A stretch of 64,000 bases of DNA, from contig JAKSCG010000010.1 of NCBI GenBank assembly GCA_022360715.1, forward strand, positions 20,064 through 84,063, read 5' to 3'. The notes under the pieces were generated by a model that had not been told where the DNA came from, did not search any database, and saw nothing but the letters and a program-made list of their open reading frames with translations. The translations under genes and the position numbers were made by a program. This stretch comes from Halanaerobiales bacterium (GTDB lineage: Bacteria > Bacillota > Halanaerobiia > Halanaerobiales > DTU029). Shown piece after piece: positions 10,676 to 19,394 of this stretch (its first letter is position 1; the number at the start of each line of letters is the position of its first letter).

Positions 10676-11794
10676 ATGAGTTACCGGATTTTACTGATTA
10701 CTTTTTGTTTGCTCTTTGTAGTTAGTAGTTTAGTACTGGCCGAGAATACGATTAAAATTGGGGTTAACCAACCGATGACCGGTCAGATGGCTGCCGGCGG
10801 AGAGTTGGGGATGAAAGGGATTAATCTTGCTCATGAATTGAGACCAACCGTACTCGGGAAAAAAATTGAGTTGATTCTGGTAGACAACAAAAGTGATAAA
10901 GTTGATGCCGCCGTCGCCGCTACTAAATTGATTGAAAAGGATAAAGTAATCGCTATACTGGGAAGTTATGGTAGTAGTATGTCGATCCCCAGTGGAGAAG
11001 TTGCTAACAAAAATGGCATACCGATGTTAACAGCAACTTCAACCAATCCAATGGTTACCCAGGGAAAAGAATATGTTTTCCGGGCCTGTTTCATCGACCC
11101 CTTTCAGGGAGAAGTTATGGCAAAGTTTACTCATGAATACCTTAAACTACAAAAAGTTGCACTTCTGATTGATATTGCTAATGACTATTCAGTTGGGTTA
11201 GCTAAATTCTATAAAGAAACCTTTGAAAAATTAGGGGGAGAAATTGTCGCTAGTTTATACTATCAGGCTGGAGACCAGGATTTTTCCGCTCAAATAAGTC
11301 AGATCATTAGTTCCGGGGCACAAGCCTTATTCTTTCCGTCCTACTTCCAGGATGCGGCCTTAATTGCCATTCAGGCCAGGGATCTAGGATTTACCGGAGA
11401 ATTCCTGGGTGGTGATACCCTCCATAACCCAGTTATTGTCGACCTGGCCAAAGAATCATCCGAAGGGTTATTTGCCAGCACCTTCTTTGCCCCCGATGCT
11501 CCAACTACCGAAATCGCAGCTAATTTTGTTGCTAAATTCAAGGAGAAATATGATGAATTGCCAAATGCTGTATCTACCCTAACTTTTGATGCCTATAACT
11601 TAATGCTCGATTCGATCGAAAAGGCCGGTTCAACTGAACCGGAAGCGATCAAAAATGCTTTAGCTGTGACCAAGAATTTTGTTGGTGCCGGAGGGCCGAT
11701 CATCATTAATGAAGAAGGGGATGCAATTAAACCGGCGGTTATTGTTACCATTAAAGATGGTGAATTTAAGTATTATACCACCATTCAACCATAA
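10676..11794 (+). CDS. Branched-chain amino acid ABC transporter substrate-binding protein
   Basis: 372 residues. It has a signal peptide (about 1-21, cleaved after VLA) without a lipobox cysteine, then a periplasmic-binding fold of the Leu/Ile/Val type (IKIGVNQPMTGQMAAGGELG; AILGSYGSSMSIPSGEVA). It captures branched-chain amino acids or similar ligands outside the membrane for LivHMGF. Lack of a lipid anchor would suit a diderm periplasm (inference). The start is ATG at 10676, with the SD AGGAGGAG at 10663-10670. The frame is open further upstream but crosses the trkA terminator. A large hairpin separates it from livH. Confidence 0.93.
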   Translation: MSYRILLITFCLLFVVSSLVLAENTIKIGVNQPMTGQMAAGGELGMKGINLAHELRPTVLGKKIELILVDNKSDKVDAAVAATKLIEKDKVIAILGSYGSSMSIPSGEVANKNGIPMLTATSTNPMVTQGKEYVFRACFIDPFQGEVMAKFTHEYLKLQKVALLIDIANDYSVGLAKFYKETFEKLGGEIVASLYYQAGDQDFSAQISQIISSGAQALFFPSYFQDAALIAIQARDLGFTGEFLGGDTLHNPVIVDLAKESSEGLFASTFFAPDAPTTEIAANFVAKFKEKYDELPNAVSTLTFDAYNLMLDSIEKAGSTEPEAIKNALAVTKNFVGAGGPIIINEEGDAIKPAVIVTIKDGEFKYYTTIQP

Positions 11795-11828
11795 ATAACA
11801 GAGATTAGTGCTAATACTAACAAAAATA

Positions 11829-11875
11829 AAATATCTAAAAAGATAGGGCTTACGGCCCTCTCTTTTTAGATATTT
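11829..11875 (+). promoter_or_regulatory. Large intercistronic hairpin between binding protein and livH
   Basis: A 15-bp perfect outer stem (11829-11843 with 11861-11875) encloses a GGGC/GCCC inner stem and a 5-base loop. There is no T-run after it; a short A-run and the livH SD follow. It probably stabilises the binding-protein mRNA 3' end or acts as a partial terminator. Confidence 0.7.
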
Positions 11876-11891
11876 AAAAAGGAGTTGACCG

Positions 11892-12785
11892 ATGTCATTC
11901 AATATCTTTATGCAAAATGTTGTAAACGGTTTATCACTGGGTGGACTCTATGCCTTAATTGCAATCGGTTATACAATGGTTTATGGAATTCTAAGATTAA
12001 TTAATTTTGCCCATGGAGATATCTTTATGCTGGGTACATATTTTCTTTTTTACGCAGTTGCAATTTTTCACTTGCCCTGGTGGTTGTCCTTTATCCTGGC
12101 AATTATTTTAACTGCGCTAACCGGGGTATTGACCGAAAAAATCGCCTATCGTCCCTTAAGGAATTCCCCGCGCATATCCCTGTTAATCTCGGCAATCGGT
12201 GTTTCCTTTTTCCTCCAAAATGCCGGTATTGTAACTTTTAGTGGTATTCCAAAAGCTTTTCCCCGTCCCGATATTTTTAAAAAAATATTAATAATTGCAG
12301 ATATTCGCATCCAGATCGTCAACATTAATGCAATTGTTATTTCTTTGCTTTTTTTAATGATCCTTTTATATATTGTCTATAATACTAAAACCGGTTTAGC
12401 GATGCGCGCCATCTCAACCGATACTGAGACTGCCCGGTTAATGGCAATTGATGTTAACCGGACTATCTCCATAACTTTTGCCATTGGTTCAGCCCTGGCT
12501 GCCGTTGGTGGAATTCTCTGGGCCTTAAAATACCCCCAGATCAATCCTTTAATGGGAATTATCCCGGGCTTGAAGGCCTTTATCGCAGCAGTAGTGGGGG
12601 GAATCGGTAATATCCCCGGGGCAATGGTCGGGGGATTTTTACTGGGATTTACCGAGATAATGTTAGTGGCTTTTTTACCGCGATTGTCCGGATATCGTGA
12701 TGCTTTTGCCTTTTTAATCCTGATCTTGATCTTATTGTTTAAACCGGATGGCCTCTTTGGTAAAAACGTCCAGGAGAAGGTGTAA
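11892..12785 (+). CDS. livH: Branched-chain amino acid ABC transporter permease LivH
   Basis: 297 residues, about eight membrane helices. The family signatures are GLYALIAIGYTMVYGILRLINFAHGD near the N-terminus (over residues 17-42) and GLKAFIAAVVGGIGNIPGA near residue 230. It is one of two inner-membrane halves of the Liv importer. The start is ATG at 11892 with AAGGAG before it. It is followed 2 bases later by livM, so the two are surely co-transcribed. Confidence 0.96.
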   Translation: MSFNIFMQNVVNGLSLGGLYALIAIGYTMVYGILRLINFAHGDIFMLGTYFLFYAVAIFHLPWWLSFILAIILTALTGVLTEKIAYRPLRNSPRISLLISAIGVSFFLQNAGIVTFSGIPKAFPRPDIFKKILIIADIRIQIVNINAIVISLLFLMILLYIVYNTKTGLAMRAISTDTETARLMAIDVNRTISITFAIGSALAAVGGILWALKYPQINPLMGIIPGLKAFIAAVVGGIGNIPGAMVGGFLLGFTEIMLVAFLPRLSGYRDAFAFLILILILLFKPDGLFGKNVQEKV

Positions 12786-12787
12786 TA

Positions 12788-13849
12788 ATGAATAAAAAAA
12801 AGGAGCAGCTGTTAACCTTAATCTTTGTGATCCTTTTAGCCGCTTTGATCTGGCTGGCCCAAAACTATTTTGATAAATATCTGATCAGAATCCTTAATCT
12901 CGGTTTTATTTATGTAATCCTGGCTGTTAGCTTAAATTTGCTTTTTGGGTTTACCGGTCAGTTTTCACTCGGCCACGCCGGTTTCATGGCGATTGGTGCA
13001 TATACAACCTCGCTCTTGATTTTGCCAGTCTCCCAAAAGGAGATGATCTACCTGATTGAACCAATAATCTGGCCGCTCAGCATATTGGAAATTCCCTTTA
13101 TTATTGCCCTGCTCCTGGGCGGACTGTTTGCCGCGATCGCAGCAATCTTAATCGGTTTACCCGTTCTAAGGTTGCGGGGAGACTATCTGGGCATTGCAAC
13201 CCTGGGTTTTGCCGAAATAATCAGGGTTATTGCCAATAATATCCCCCAGGTAACTAATGGGGCTTTGGGCTTAAAAGGGGTGCCCGAATATACCAATCTC
13301 TGGTGGTCGGCCGGTTTCGCCGTCGTAACCGTCTTTGTTATTAAAAGACTTATTTCCAGTAGTTATGGCCGGGCTTTAATGGCGATCAGAGAAAATGAGA
13401 TCGCTGCCGAAACAATTGGGGTCAACCTGACCTACCATAAGGTAATGTCTTTTACAATCAGTGCCTTCTTTGCCGGTATTGGGGGTGGGCTTCTCGCCAG
13501 TTTGCTTACCACCATCGATCCCCGAACCTTTATGATGTTCTTAACCTTTAATGTTCTGATCGTTGTAGTGATTGGTGGACTAGGAAACCTGACCGGAACA
13601 ATTATCAGTGCCTTTCTCTTTAACTTTACCCTGGAGTATTTAAGGCCAATTGAAAATGGCTTTAGCCTGATATTTTTTTCCGTACCCAAGATTCCTGGTT
13701 TAAGAATGGTTGTCTTTTCAATCGCCTTATTATTGGTAATTTTGTTTAAGCAGAAGGGTATTCTGGGGGAGTTTGAGTTTAGCTGGCAGCGAATTGCTCA
13801 AATAAAAAACAGCTTGATATCCCGAACTTCAGAAGGAGGAGAGTTATAA
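12788..13849 (+). CDS. livM: Branched-chain amino acid ABC transporter permease LivM
   Basis: 353 residues, polytopic. The LivM-type signatures are NLLFGFTGQFSLGHAGFMAI and LRGDYLGIATLGFAEIIRVI, with VVIGGLGNLTG near residue 260. The partner permease is LivH. There is a long insertion loop (about 78-105) and a short charged C-terminal tail. The start is ATG at 12788 with the SD AGGAGAAGG in the end of livH. The stop overlaps the livG start by one base (TAATG). Confidence 0.96.
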   Translation: MNKKKEQLLTLIFVILLAALIWLAQNYFDKYLIRILNLGFIYVILAVSLNLLFGFTGQFSLGHAGFMAIGAYTTSLLILPVSQKEMIYLIEPIIWPLSILEIPFIIALLLGGLFAAIAAILIGLPVLRLRGDYLGIATLGFAEIIRVIANNIPQVTNGALGLKGVPEYTNLWWSAGFAVVTVFVIKRLISSSYGRALMAIRENEIAAETIGVNLTYHKVMSFTISAFFAGIGGGLLASLLTTIDPRTFMMFLTFNVLIVVVIGGLGNLTGTIISAFLFNFTLEYLRPIENGFSLIFFSVPKIPGLRMVVFSIALLLVILFKQKGILGEFEFSWQRIAQIKNSLISRTSEGGEL

Positions 13850-14622
13850 TGACCCTATTAAAGCTAAATAATGTTACCATGCGCTTTGGGGGACTAACCG
13901 CTGTCGATAGTTTCAAATTAGCGCTCAAAAAGGGAGAGATCTTGGGACTGATCGGTCCCAATGGTGCAGGGAAAACTACCGTTTTTAATATGATTACCGG
14001 CATTTATTCTCCGACCAAAAATAGTATTTATTTCCGAGATGAAAATATTACCGGCTTAAAACCAGATATAATTGCCAAAAAAGGAATCGCCCGCACTTTT
14101 CAGAACATCAGGCTGTTAGATAATTTAACGGTGTTAGATAATGTAATGATTGGTGTTCATTTACACCTTAAATCTAGCCTTTTTTCCGCTATTTTACGAT
14201 TACCCGGTTATGTTCGGGAAGAAAAATCCCTTTATACGAAATCAATCAATTTGCTAGAAAGGGTGGAATTAGGTGATTTTGCTTATGAAAAAGCCGGCAG
14301 TCTACCCTATGGAAAGCAGAGAAAGCTGGAGATTGCCCGGGCGTTGGCGACTAACCCGGAACTCTTACTGCTGGATGAACCAGCAGCAGGCATGAATCCT
14401 CAGGAATCACAGGAATTAGTTAATTTCATTAGACAACTACGGGATCAGTTCAATGTTACCATATTTTTAATTGAGCATGATATGAAAGTTGTGATGGGAT
14501 TATGTGAAAGAATCCTGGTCCTTGATTATGGTGTAACAATTGCCGAGGGTATTCCGCAAGAAATCCAAAACAATCCTGAAGTAATTAAGGCTTATCTGGG
14601 GGTGGATGTAGTTAATGCTTAG
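13849..14622 (+). CDS. livG: Branched-chain amino acid ABC transporter ATPase LivG
   Basis: 257 residues. Walker A is GPNGAGKTT, the signature region LPYGKQRKLEIARAL (degenerate LSGGQ, typical of LivG), Walker B LLLLDEPAAGMNP and the H-loop EHDMKVV. It hydrolyses ATP to drive LivHM. It starts on the last base of livM and overlaps livF by 8 bases, so translation is coupled along the operon. Confidence 0.97.
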   Translation: MTLLKLNNVTMRFGGLTAVDSFKLALKKGEILGLIGPNGAGKTTVFNMITGIYSPTKNSIYFRDENITGLKPDIIAKKGIARTFQNIRLLDNLTVLDNVMIGVHLHLKSSLFSAILRLPGYVREEKSLYTKSINLLERVELGDFAYEKAGSLPYGKQRKLEIARALATNPELLLLDEPAAGMNPQESQELVNFIRQLRDQFNVTIFLIEHDMKVVMGLCERILVLDYGVTIAEGIPQEIQNNPEVIKAYLGVDVVNA

Positions 14623-15319
14623 AATTGAGAATCTTCACGTCTACTACGGTGGTATTCATGCCTTAAAAGGGATCGAGCTCAAAGTGATGGAGGGTAAAAT
14701 CATCACCCTGATCGGTGCTAATGGCGCCGGGAAAAGTACTACTTTACGGACGATCTGTGGTTTAGTTAAAAATCAACAAGGTAACATCTTTTTTAAGGAT
14801 AAAGATATAACTAATTTAGAGACCAGAGAACGGATAATCCGGGGGCTTGTTATGGTACCGGAAGGGAGAAGGGTTTTTCCTAATCTTACGGTCTATGAAA
14901 ACCTGCAATTAGGGGCTTTCGTGCGGAAAAATATGCCGGCAATTAAAAGTGATTTAAAATGGATTTATCAATTATTTCCTCGCCTCGAAGAACGACTGAC
15001 CCAGAAAGCCGGTACTTTATCCGGGGGAGAGCAACAAATGCTGGCCGTGGGAAGGGCTTTAATGTCTAGACCATCCTTGATGTTGATGGATGAACCCTCC
15101 TTAGGATTGGCCCCATTATTAGTTAGAGAGATCTTTCAAATTATCGCTGAAATCAACAATCAGGGAACAACTATCCTTTTGATCGAACAAAATGCCTATG
15201 CTGCTTTAAATATTGCCGATTATGCTTATGTACTGGAAACCGGTAATATCGCAATGGAAGGTCCGGGTAAAGATTTGTTGAATAATCAGGAAGTAAAAGA
15301 GATCTATCTGGGGGGATAA
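14615..15319 (+). CDS. livF: Branched-chain amino acid ABC transporter ATPase LivF
   Basis: 234 residues. Walker A is GANGAGKST, signature LSGGEQQML, Walker B LMLMDEPSLGLAP and H-loop EQNAYAAL (His replaced by Gln-Asn, as is normal in LivF). It is the second ATPase of the Liv importer. The start is ATG at 14615 inside the end of livG. A short hairpin terminator lies about 40 bases after its stop. Confidence 0.97.
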   Translation: MLRIENLHVYYGGIHALKGIELKVMEGKIITLIGANGAGKSTTLRTICGLVKNQQGNIFFKDKDITNLETRERIIRGLVMVPEGRRVFPNLTVYENLQLGAFVRKNMPAIKSDLKWIYQLFPRLEERLTQKAGTLSGGEQQMLAVGRALMSRPSLMLMDEPSLGLAPLLVREIFQIIAEINNQGTTILLIEQNAYAALNIADYAYVLETGNIAMEGPGKDLLNNQEVKEIYLGG

Positions 15320-15356
15320 GTTCCATTTCCCCGCTTCTTTGATTTTATTTTTTAAT

Positions 15357-15380
15357 AAAGCAGGAAGACCTGCTCTTTTA
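15357..15380 (+). terminator. Probable intrinsic terminator of the liv operon
   Basis: AGCAGG (15359-15364) and CCTGCT (15369-15374) form a tight stem with an AAGA loop, followed by CTTTTA. The stem is short but G-C rich. Confidence 0.65.
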
Positions 15381-15407
15381 GGGAATCTTAATAAAAAGGT
15401 GGTTAGC

Positions 15408-16298
15408 TTGAGGGAAAAAAAGATTGCTCGTTATTTTTATTCACCACTGTGTCCGGAGTCATTCGCAACACTGGAACGGCTTAAAAATTTGTTTCAAAGC
15501 AATAAAAATTTTAGTTTTGATTTTTTTAATACCGCTGATGACAAATTCCCGCCTGATTATCCCTGGTTTCCTGAAGAAAAGAAAGTTATCAGCACTTTAA
15601 AAGGTAAAACAGGTCAACCACTTTTTTTCGGTAAATTAATGATTGACGGAGAAGCAATTAAAGGATTTCCGCCATCACCTCAATCTCTGCAAAAAGTATT
15701 TAACAAACACAATTTAAGCTGGAATCCTGCTTTATACCCTTTCAATTATCAAGCAATAAACCGGCCAAAATGGTTATGTAAAAAAGAGGGTTTTTTCCTG
15801 CAGAGTTATAAGGATAATTTATCACTAGATATATGTCGGATTTGCACAAAACACCATCCATATTTAGAAGAAAAAAGTTACCGAAAAAAAGAATGGCTAA
15901 GGCATGAGAAGCAAAAATTTTTGTTTTTACAAGAAAAACTGAAAGAAGATAAATTGATCGGAATTATTGCCTATTATCAACAAAAACCGGTTGGTTTTGT
16001 CGAAGCATTTCAATTAGGCATATCGAGCAAATTGGGTTTCCCTGTTTCCGCACTAAACAAAAACGGATTAATGATTACTTGTTTGTCCGTTCGAACTGAA
16101 GTAAAAGGTTATGGGCTGGCTACCCACCTACTTCAGCGATTAGTCACCGAGGCCAAGAAAGACAATTATCAAACTCTAGAAGTTATATCATTTCCAGATA
16201 AGCATAACTGGCAACCAGCCTCATTGTATAAAAGAAGGGGTTTTAAAGAAATAAAAAAGCTCGATCAATTTACTTTATTAAAAAAGAGCCTTCTTTAA
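15408..16298 (+). CDS. Thioredoxin-like domain fused to GNAT N-acetyltransferase
   Basis: 296 residues. The N-terminal part has a thioredoxin-like opening (RYFYSPLCPESFATLERL), with a lone Cys in place of CxxC. The middle carries a Cys-rich patch (LDICRICTKHHPYL). The C-terminal 110 residues are a GNAT fold (LSVRTEVKGYGLATHLLQRL, the acetyl-CoA loop; YKRRGFKEI). Substrate unknown. The start is TTG at 15408, 5 bases after AAGGTGG. The frame is open further upstream, but that stretch contains the liv terminator. It is followed by the toroid protein gene. Confidence 0.8.
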   Translation: MREKKIARYFYSPLCPESFATLERLKNLFQSNKNFSFDFFNTADDKFPPDYPWFPEEKKVISTLKGKTGQPLFFGKLMIDGEAIKGFPPSPQSLQKVFNKHNLSWNPALYPFNYQAINRPKWLCKKEGFFLQSYKDNLSLDICRICTKHHPYLEEKSYRKKEWLRHEKQKFLFLQEKLKEDKLIGIIAYYQQKPVGFVEAFQLGISSKLGFPVSALNKNGLMITCLSVRTEVKGYGLATHLLQRLVTEAKKDNYQTLEVISFPDKHNWQPASLYKRRGFKEIKKLDQFTLLKKSLL

Positions 16299-16383
16299 AT
16301 TAGACTCATCAAACCCAGGAAAATAGTTTTAATTGTCGGCGCTTTTTCCCAAAATAAATAAAGAAAGGAAAACAAAAAAAGTA

Positions 16384-17313
16384 ATGAAAAGAGATCTAAT
16401 AAATTGGCTTCTCCAGGGGGATGTAGCCATACAATATCAAACACATCGCGATTTAATTAAATCAGCGCAAAAAACTTTACAGGCATTACAAAAAAGAATT
16501 AGAAAAGAAGGCTGGGGAGTTAAATATATTCGCTGCCGAAACGCTAACGGTCATTGGGGCCGTGGCTTCTACCAACCTAAATGGACAAACACTCATTATA
16601 CCCTTTTAGATTTAAAGAACCTGGGTATAACTCCAGACAACCCCGAAATATTACAAACCCTTAAAATGATCTTTGATCGAGAAAAAGGACCTGATGGAGG
16701 GATCAATCCATCTGGGATAATCAAGGAAAGTGATGTTTGCCTTAATGGGATGGTATTAAATTATGCTTCTTATTTTGGGGTTGAACAAAGCAAACTGAAT
16801 TCGGTCGTTGATTTTATTTTATCACAACAGATGAAAGACGGCGGTTTTAATTGCCGGTTAAATCGAAGCGGTGCAGTGCACAGTTCGCTCCATTCCACCC
16901 TTTCTGTCATTGAAGGAATATTGGAGTATTCAAAAAACAGGTATCACTATAAACTAACCGAGTTGAAGGAAGTGGAACTGGTCGCCAGGAAATTTATCTT
17001 ACAACACCGATTATATAAATCAGATCGAACAGGAGAGATAATTGATAAGAAGATGTTAATGCTTTCTTATCCCTCAAGATGGCGATATGATATATTACGG
17101 GCACTTGATTATTTCCGGGCAGCGGGTCTTTCCTATGATCCAAGGATGGATGATGCCTTTGCGATTATTGCTAAGAAAAGACGCGCTGACGGTACATGGC
17201 CACTACAGGCCAAACATCCGGGTGAAGTCCATTTTGAGATGGAAAAACCGGGTAAACCCAGCCGGTGGAATACCTTACGGGTATTGCGGATTAAAAAACA
17301 TTTTAATAAGTAG
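16384..17313 (+). CDS. Alpha/alpha-toroid (prenyltransferase/squalene-cyclase-like repeat) protein
   Basis: 309 residues from ATG 16384. Repeated motifs of the terpenoid cyclase/protein prenyltransferase toroid are seen: NGHWGRGFYQPKW, GPDGGINPSG, KDGGFNC and ADGTWPLQ. The DXDD catalytic motif of cyclases is not seen, so enzyme activity is doubtful. Such proteins in Firmicutes are mostly unassigned. An alternative start is TTG at 16333 (17 residues longer, SD CCAGGA). The gene lies 85 bases after the GNAT fusion on the same strand and may share its transcript. Confidence 0.75.
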   Translation: MKRDLINWLLQGDVAIQYQTHRDLIKSAQKTLQALQKRIRKEGWGVKYIRCRNANGHWGRGFYQPKWTNTHYTLLDLKNLGITPDNPEILQTLKMIFDREKGPDGGINPSGIIKESDVCLNGMVLNYASYFGVEQSKLNSVVDFILSQQMKDGGFNCRLNRSGAVHSSLHSTLSVIEGILEYSKNRYHYKLTELKEVELVARKFILQHRLYKSDRTGEIIDKKMLMLSYPSRWRYDILRALDYFRAAGLSYDPRMDDAFAIIAKKRRADGTWPLQAKHPGEVHFEMEKPGKPSRWNTLRVLRIKKHFNK

Positions 17314-17349
17314 AAGCAAGGGATAGTTCTACTAGGGATTTTGTATCTA

Positions 17350-17378
17350 TTGCTAACTTAATGATTTTATGATATAAT
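17350..17378 (+). promoter_or_regulatory. Promoter of the glsB-like gene
   Basis: TTGCTA at 17350-17355 and TATAAT at 17373-17378, spacing 17, with TGA before the -10. The start codon is about 175 bases downstream, giving a long leader in which I recognise no riboswitch. Confidence 0.65.
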
Positions 17379-17553
17379 GACGGTGATTTGAAAGAGACGT
17401 TACTATCTATTATATCCGGGAAAATTTGACCAACTTCCGGATACTTTCTTGCAAAGATATTAAATACTTGCATTTTTTCTTATCTACTTACACTGCAGAT
17501 TACGCTTATTTTAAAAATTTATGGAGGGCTATAAATAAGGGAGGATTAAAACA

Positions 17554-17832
17554 ATGTATGTTTTAGTGCTGATAATTGTTTCCCTAGTAATGGCCTGGGT
17601 ACTACAAACCTTATTTAGAAGCAAAGAGATACCAGGAGGTTATTGGAACAGACTGGTTGGTGCCATTGTTGGCGCCCTGTTGGGTGACTTGATTCTTGGT
17701 GATTGGGGTTGGATGCTGGCAGGATATAATGTATTTGCTGGCATAATTGCAGCTTTTCTTATTGGCTGGCTTTACATTTACATACTTAACAAGCAATTTT
17801 CCGAAAGTAAATCCTCAGATAAGTCTGCCTAA
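17554..17832 (+). CDS. GlsB/YeaQ/YmgE-family small membrane protein
   Basis: 92 residues with three hydrophobic helices (about 1-18, 32-50 and 58-78). The Gly-rich family pattern RLVGAIVGALLGDLIL is present. These transglycosylase-associated proteins are stress-induced in many bacteria, but their role is unclear. The charged tail (NKQFSESKSSDKSA) is probably cytosolic. The start is ATG at 17554 after AAGGGAGG. It is a single-gene transcript ending at a strong terminator. Confidence 0.85.
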   Translation: MYVLVLIIVSLVMAWVLQTLFRSKEIPGGYWNRLVGAIVGALLGDLILGDWGWMLAGYNVFAGIIAAFLIGWLYIYILNKQFSESKSSDKSA

Positions 17833-17899
17833 ATAGCAAAAATAAAAATGCCCTCCATAAGTTTTATTAAAATAATTTTATCGTTACATTTGATCAATT

Positions 17900-17930
17900 G
17901 CAACCTTTAGCAAAGGTTGCATTATTTTTA
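17900..17930 (+). terminator. Intrinsic terminator after glsB-like gene
   Basis: GCAACCTTT (17900-17908) pairs perfectly with AAAGGTTGC (17912-17920), 3-base loop, then ATTATTTTTA. Confidence 0.85.
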
Positions 17931-17953
17931 TAAAAAGAGGTGATTTTGGTTCG

Positions 17954-18628
17954 ATGAAAGTATCTTTATTACAACCGGAAATTATCAGGGGGAATATTAA
18001 CTATAACAGTAAAAAGGTTCAAGAGTTAGTCAATCAAAGCAGTGGAGATTTATTAGTCTTACCGGAATATGTTTTTACCGGCTCTTTAGTGTTGGATGAG
18101 CAAGCCGATTTAGATCAATGGTGTAAAGACGTTCAACACGCCAAGGAAAAGATAAATATCCCAACCGGCAAAATACTATTGATCAATTCTTTAGTTACCC
18201 AGGACGGTAAGAAATATAATTGCTATCAGCTATTACCTACTACTAAAAAACAAATAAAAGTCCATCCCGATCAAACTGAAAGGATAAAGGGGATAGTCCC
18301 CGGTCAAAACCATGGTGTGTTCACTTTCTATGATAAAAAATTTAAAATACTAATATGTCCAGACTTTAAGTATTGGAAATTAATCGAAACTGCCGGGCTT
18401 GATTTTGTGATCTGGGTTTATCATTTTACAGCAGAAAACTATCAAAAAAGGATTACTGAGCTAAGGAATTTTGTTCGCGAAAGAAAAACACCGGTCCTGG
18501 TAAGCAGTCTGGTTTCAGACCAAAATAGTGGAATGAGTTTATATATTGAAGATGATAAAATAGTAGCATTGTCCAAACATGAAGGAATACTAGAAGTTGA
18601 GTTTGACCAGCAAAAACATAGACAATAA
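17954..18628 (+). CDS. Nitrilase-superfamily (carbon-nitrogen hydrolase) protein
   Basis: 224 residues. The Glu-Lys-Cys catalytic set is visible: Glu38 in LPEYVFTG, Lys102 in QIKVHP and Cys135 in ILICPDFKY. The family hydrolyses amides or nitriles. It is shorter than usual (about 260-300) and the region after the Cys diverges (CPDFKYW in place of CYDxRFPE), so the substrate cannot be guessed. The start is ATG at 17954, with GAGGTG 11 bases upstream, rather far. It ends 31 bases before the TetR promoter. Confidence 0.8.
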   Translation: MKVSLLQPEIIRGNINYNSKKVQELVNQSSGDLLVLPEYVFTGSLVLDEQADLDQWCKDVQHAKEKINIPTGKILLINSLVTQDGKKYNCYQLLPTTKKQIKVHPDQTERIKGIVPGQNHGVFTFYDKKFKILICPDFKYWKLIETAGLDFVIWVYHFTAENYQKRITELRNFVRERKTPVLVSSLVSDQNSGMSLYIEDDKIVALSKHEGILEVEFDQQKHRQ

Positions 18629-18658
18629 AAGTGTTTATTTTTAAAGAAAATATATAAT

Positions 18659-18701
18659 TTGACAAAATTCACAAATTAGTTTATAATGAATGTGATTTCA
18701 T
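18659..18701 (+). promoter_or_regulatory. tetR promoter with overlapping operator copy 1
   Basis: TTGACA at 18659-18664 and TATAAT at 18682-18687, spacing 17 (perfect consensus). Dyad ATGAA-N6-TTCAT at 18686-18701 overlaps the -10 end. The same dyad with the same flank (TTCATAAAAAT) occurs before the radical SAM gene. Confidence 0.8.
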
Positions 18702-18724
18702 AAAAATGATAAGAGGTGCAAATA

Positions 18725-19264
18725 TTGCCGAAGATTATTGATAACATAGAAGAAAAGATTTTTAAAGCTGCTTTTAAATTATTTGCGGAAAAGGGGTATA
18801 ATAGTGTCAGTATGAAACTTGTTGCTGAAGATGTTGGGATTGCAGTTGGTACTCTTTATAACTACCATCCTAATAAACAACAACTATTTTTCAATGTTTT
18901 AAAACAAAATATTAAGCAAATGTTTTCAATCCTTAATCAAGTCATTGAAAGAGAAGGTAATACAGTTGAATTTATTACAACGCTATATGATCAAGCGATG
19001 CGAAGTAGAGGATTTACTGAAGAAATTATTAAAAATAGTAAAAAACAGCAAATGATTGCTTTAAAAGTTGATTTTATTAAAATGATGAAAGCGATAATTC
19101 ACAAAGTAAATGAAAGAAAAAAACTCACAATTTCCGCCAAAAATGAAGAAAAATTAATCCGTTTAGTTCTGTTGGTAATTATTGATTTAATTAAAGAATT
19201 TCCCGATGAAAGGGAGGAAAATATTACGTTTATTAGTAATCTTGTTGATCGAATATACAAATAA
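18725..19264 (+). CDS. TetR-family transcriptional regulator
   Basis: 179 residues from TTG 18725. The N-terminal TetR helix-turn-helix is clear (IFKAAFKLFAEKGYNSVSMK, then VGIAVGTLYNYHPNKQQLF). The C-terminal ligand domain is Lys-rich and diverged. The start TTG lies 8 bases after GAGG. An in-frame GTG at 18716 sits inside the SD and is less likely. Its promoter and the next gene's promoter carry the same 16-bp dyad, so it probably represses itself and the radical SAM gene. Confidence 0.9.
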   Translation: MPKIIDNIEEKIFKAAFKLFAEKGYNSVSMKLVAEDVGIAVGTLYNYHPNKQQLFFNVLKQNIKQMFSILNQVIEREGNTVEFITTLYDQAMRSRGFTEEIIKNSKKQQMIALKVDFIKMMKAIIHKVNERKKLTISAKNEEKLIRLVLLVIIDLIKEFPDEREENITFISNLVDRIYK

Positions 19265-19269
19265 AAATT

Positions 19270-19298
19270 TTGGATTTAAATGAACTTTAATTCATAAA
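19270..19298 (+). promoter_or_regulatory. Radical SAM gene promoter with operator copy 2
   Basis: TTGGAT at 19270-19275 and CATAAA at 19293-19298 (spacing 17) form a weak promoter. Dyad ATGAA-N6-TTCAT lies at 19280-19295 between the hexamers and repeats the tetR operator. Confidence 0.6.
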
Positions 19299-19394
19299 AA
19301 TAACCAGGCAATATTCACATATTTGAAAGGGGGGTTTAATTAAACTAGTTAAAACTATATCTGATCATAGGAAGCAAAAAGGAGTGAATAATCT

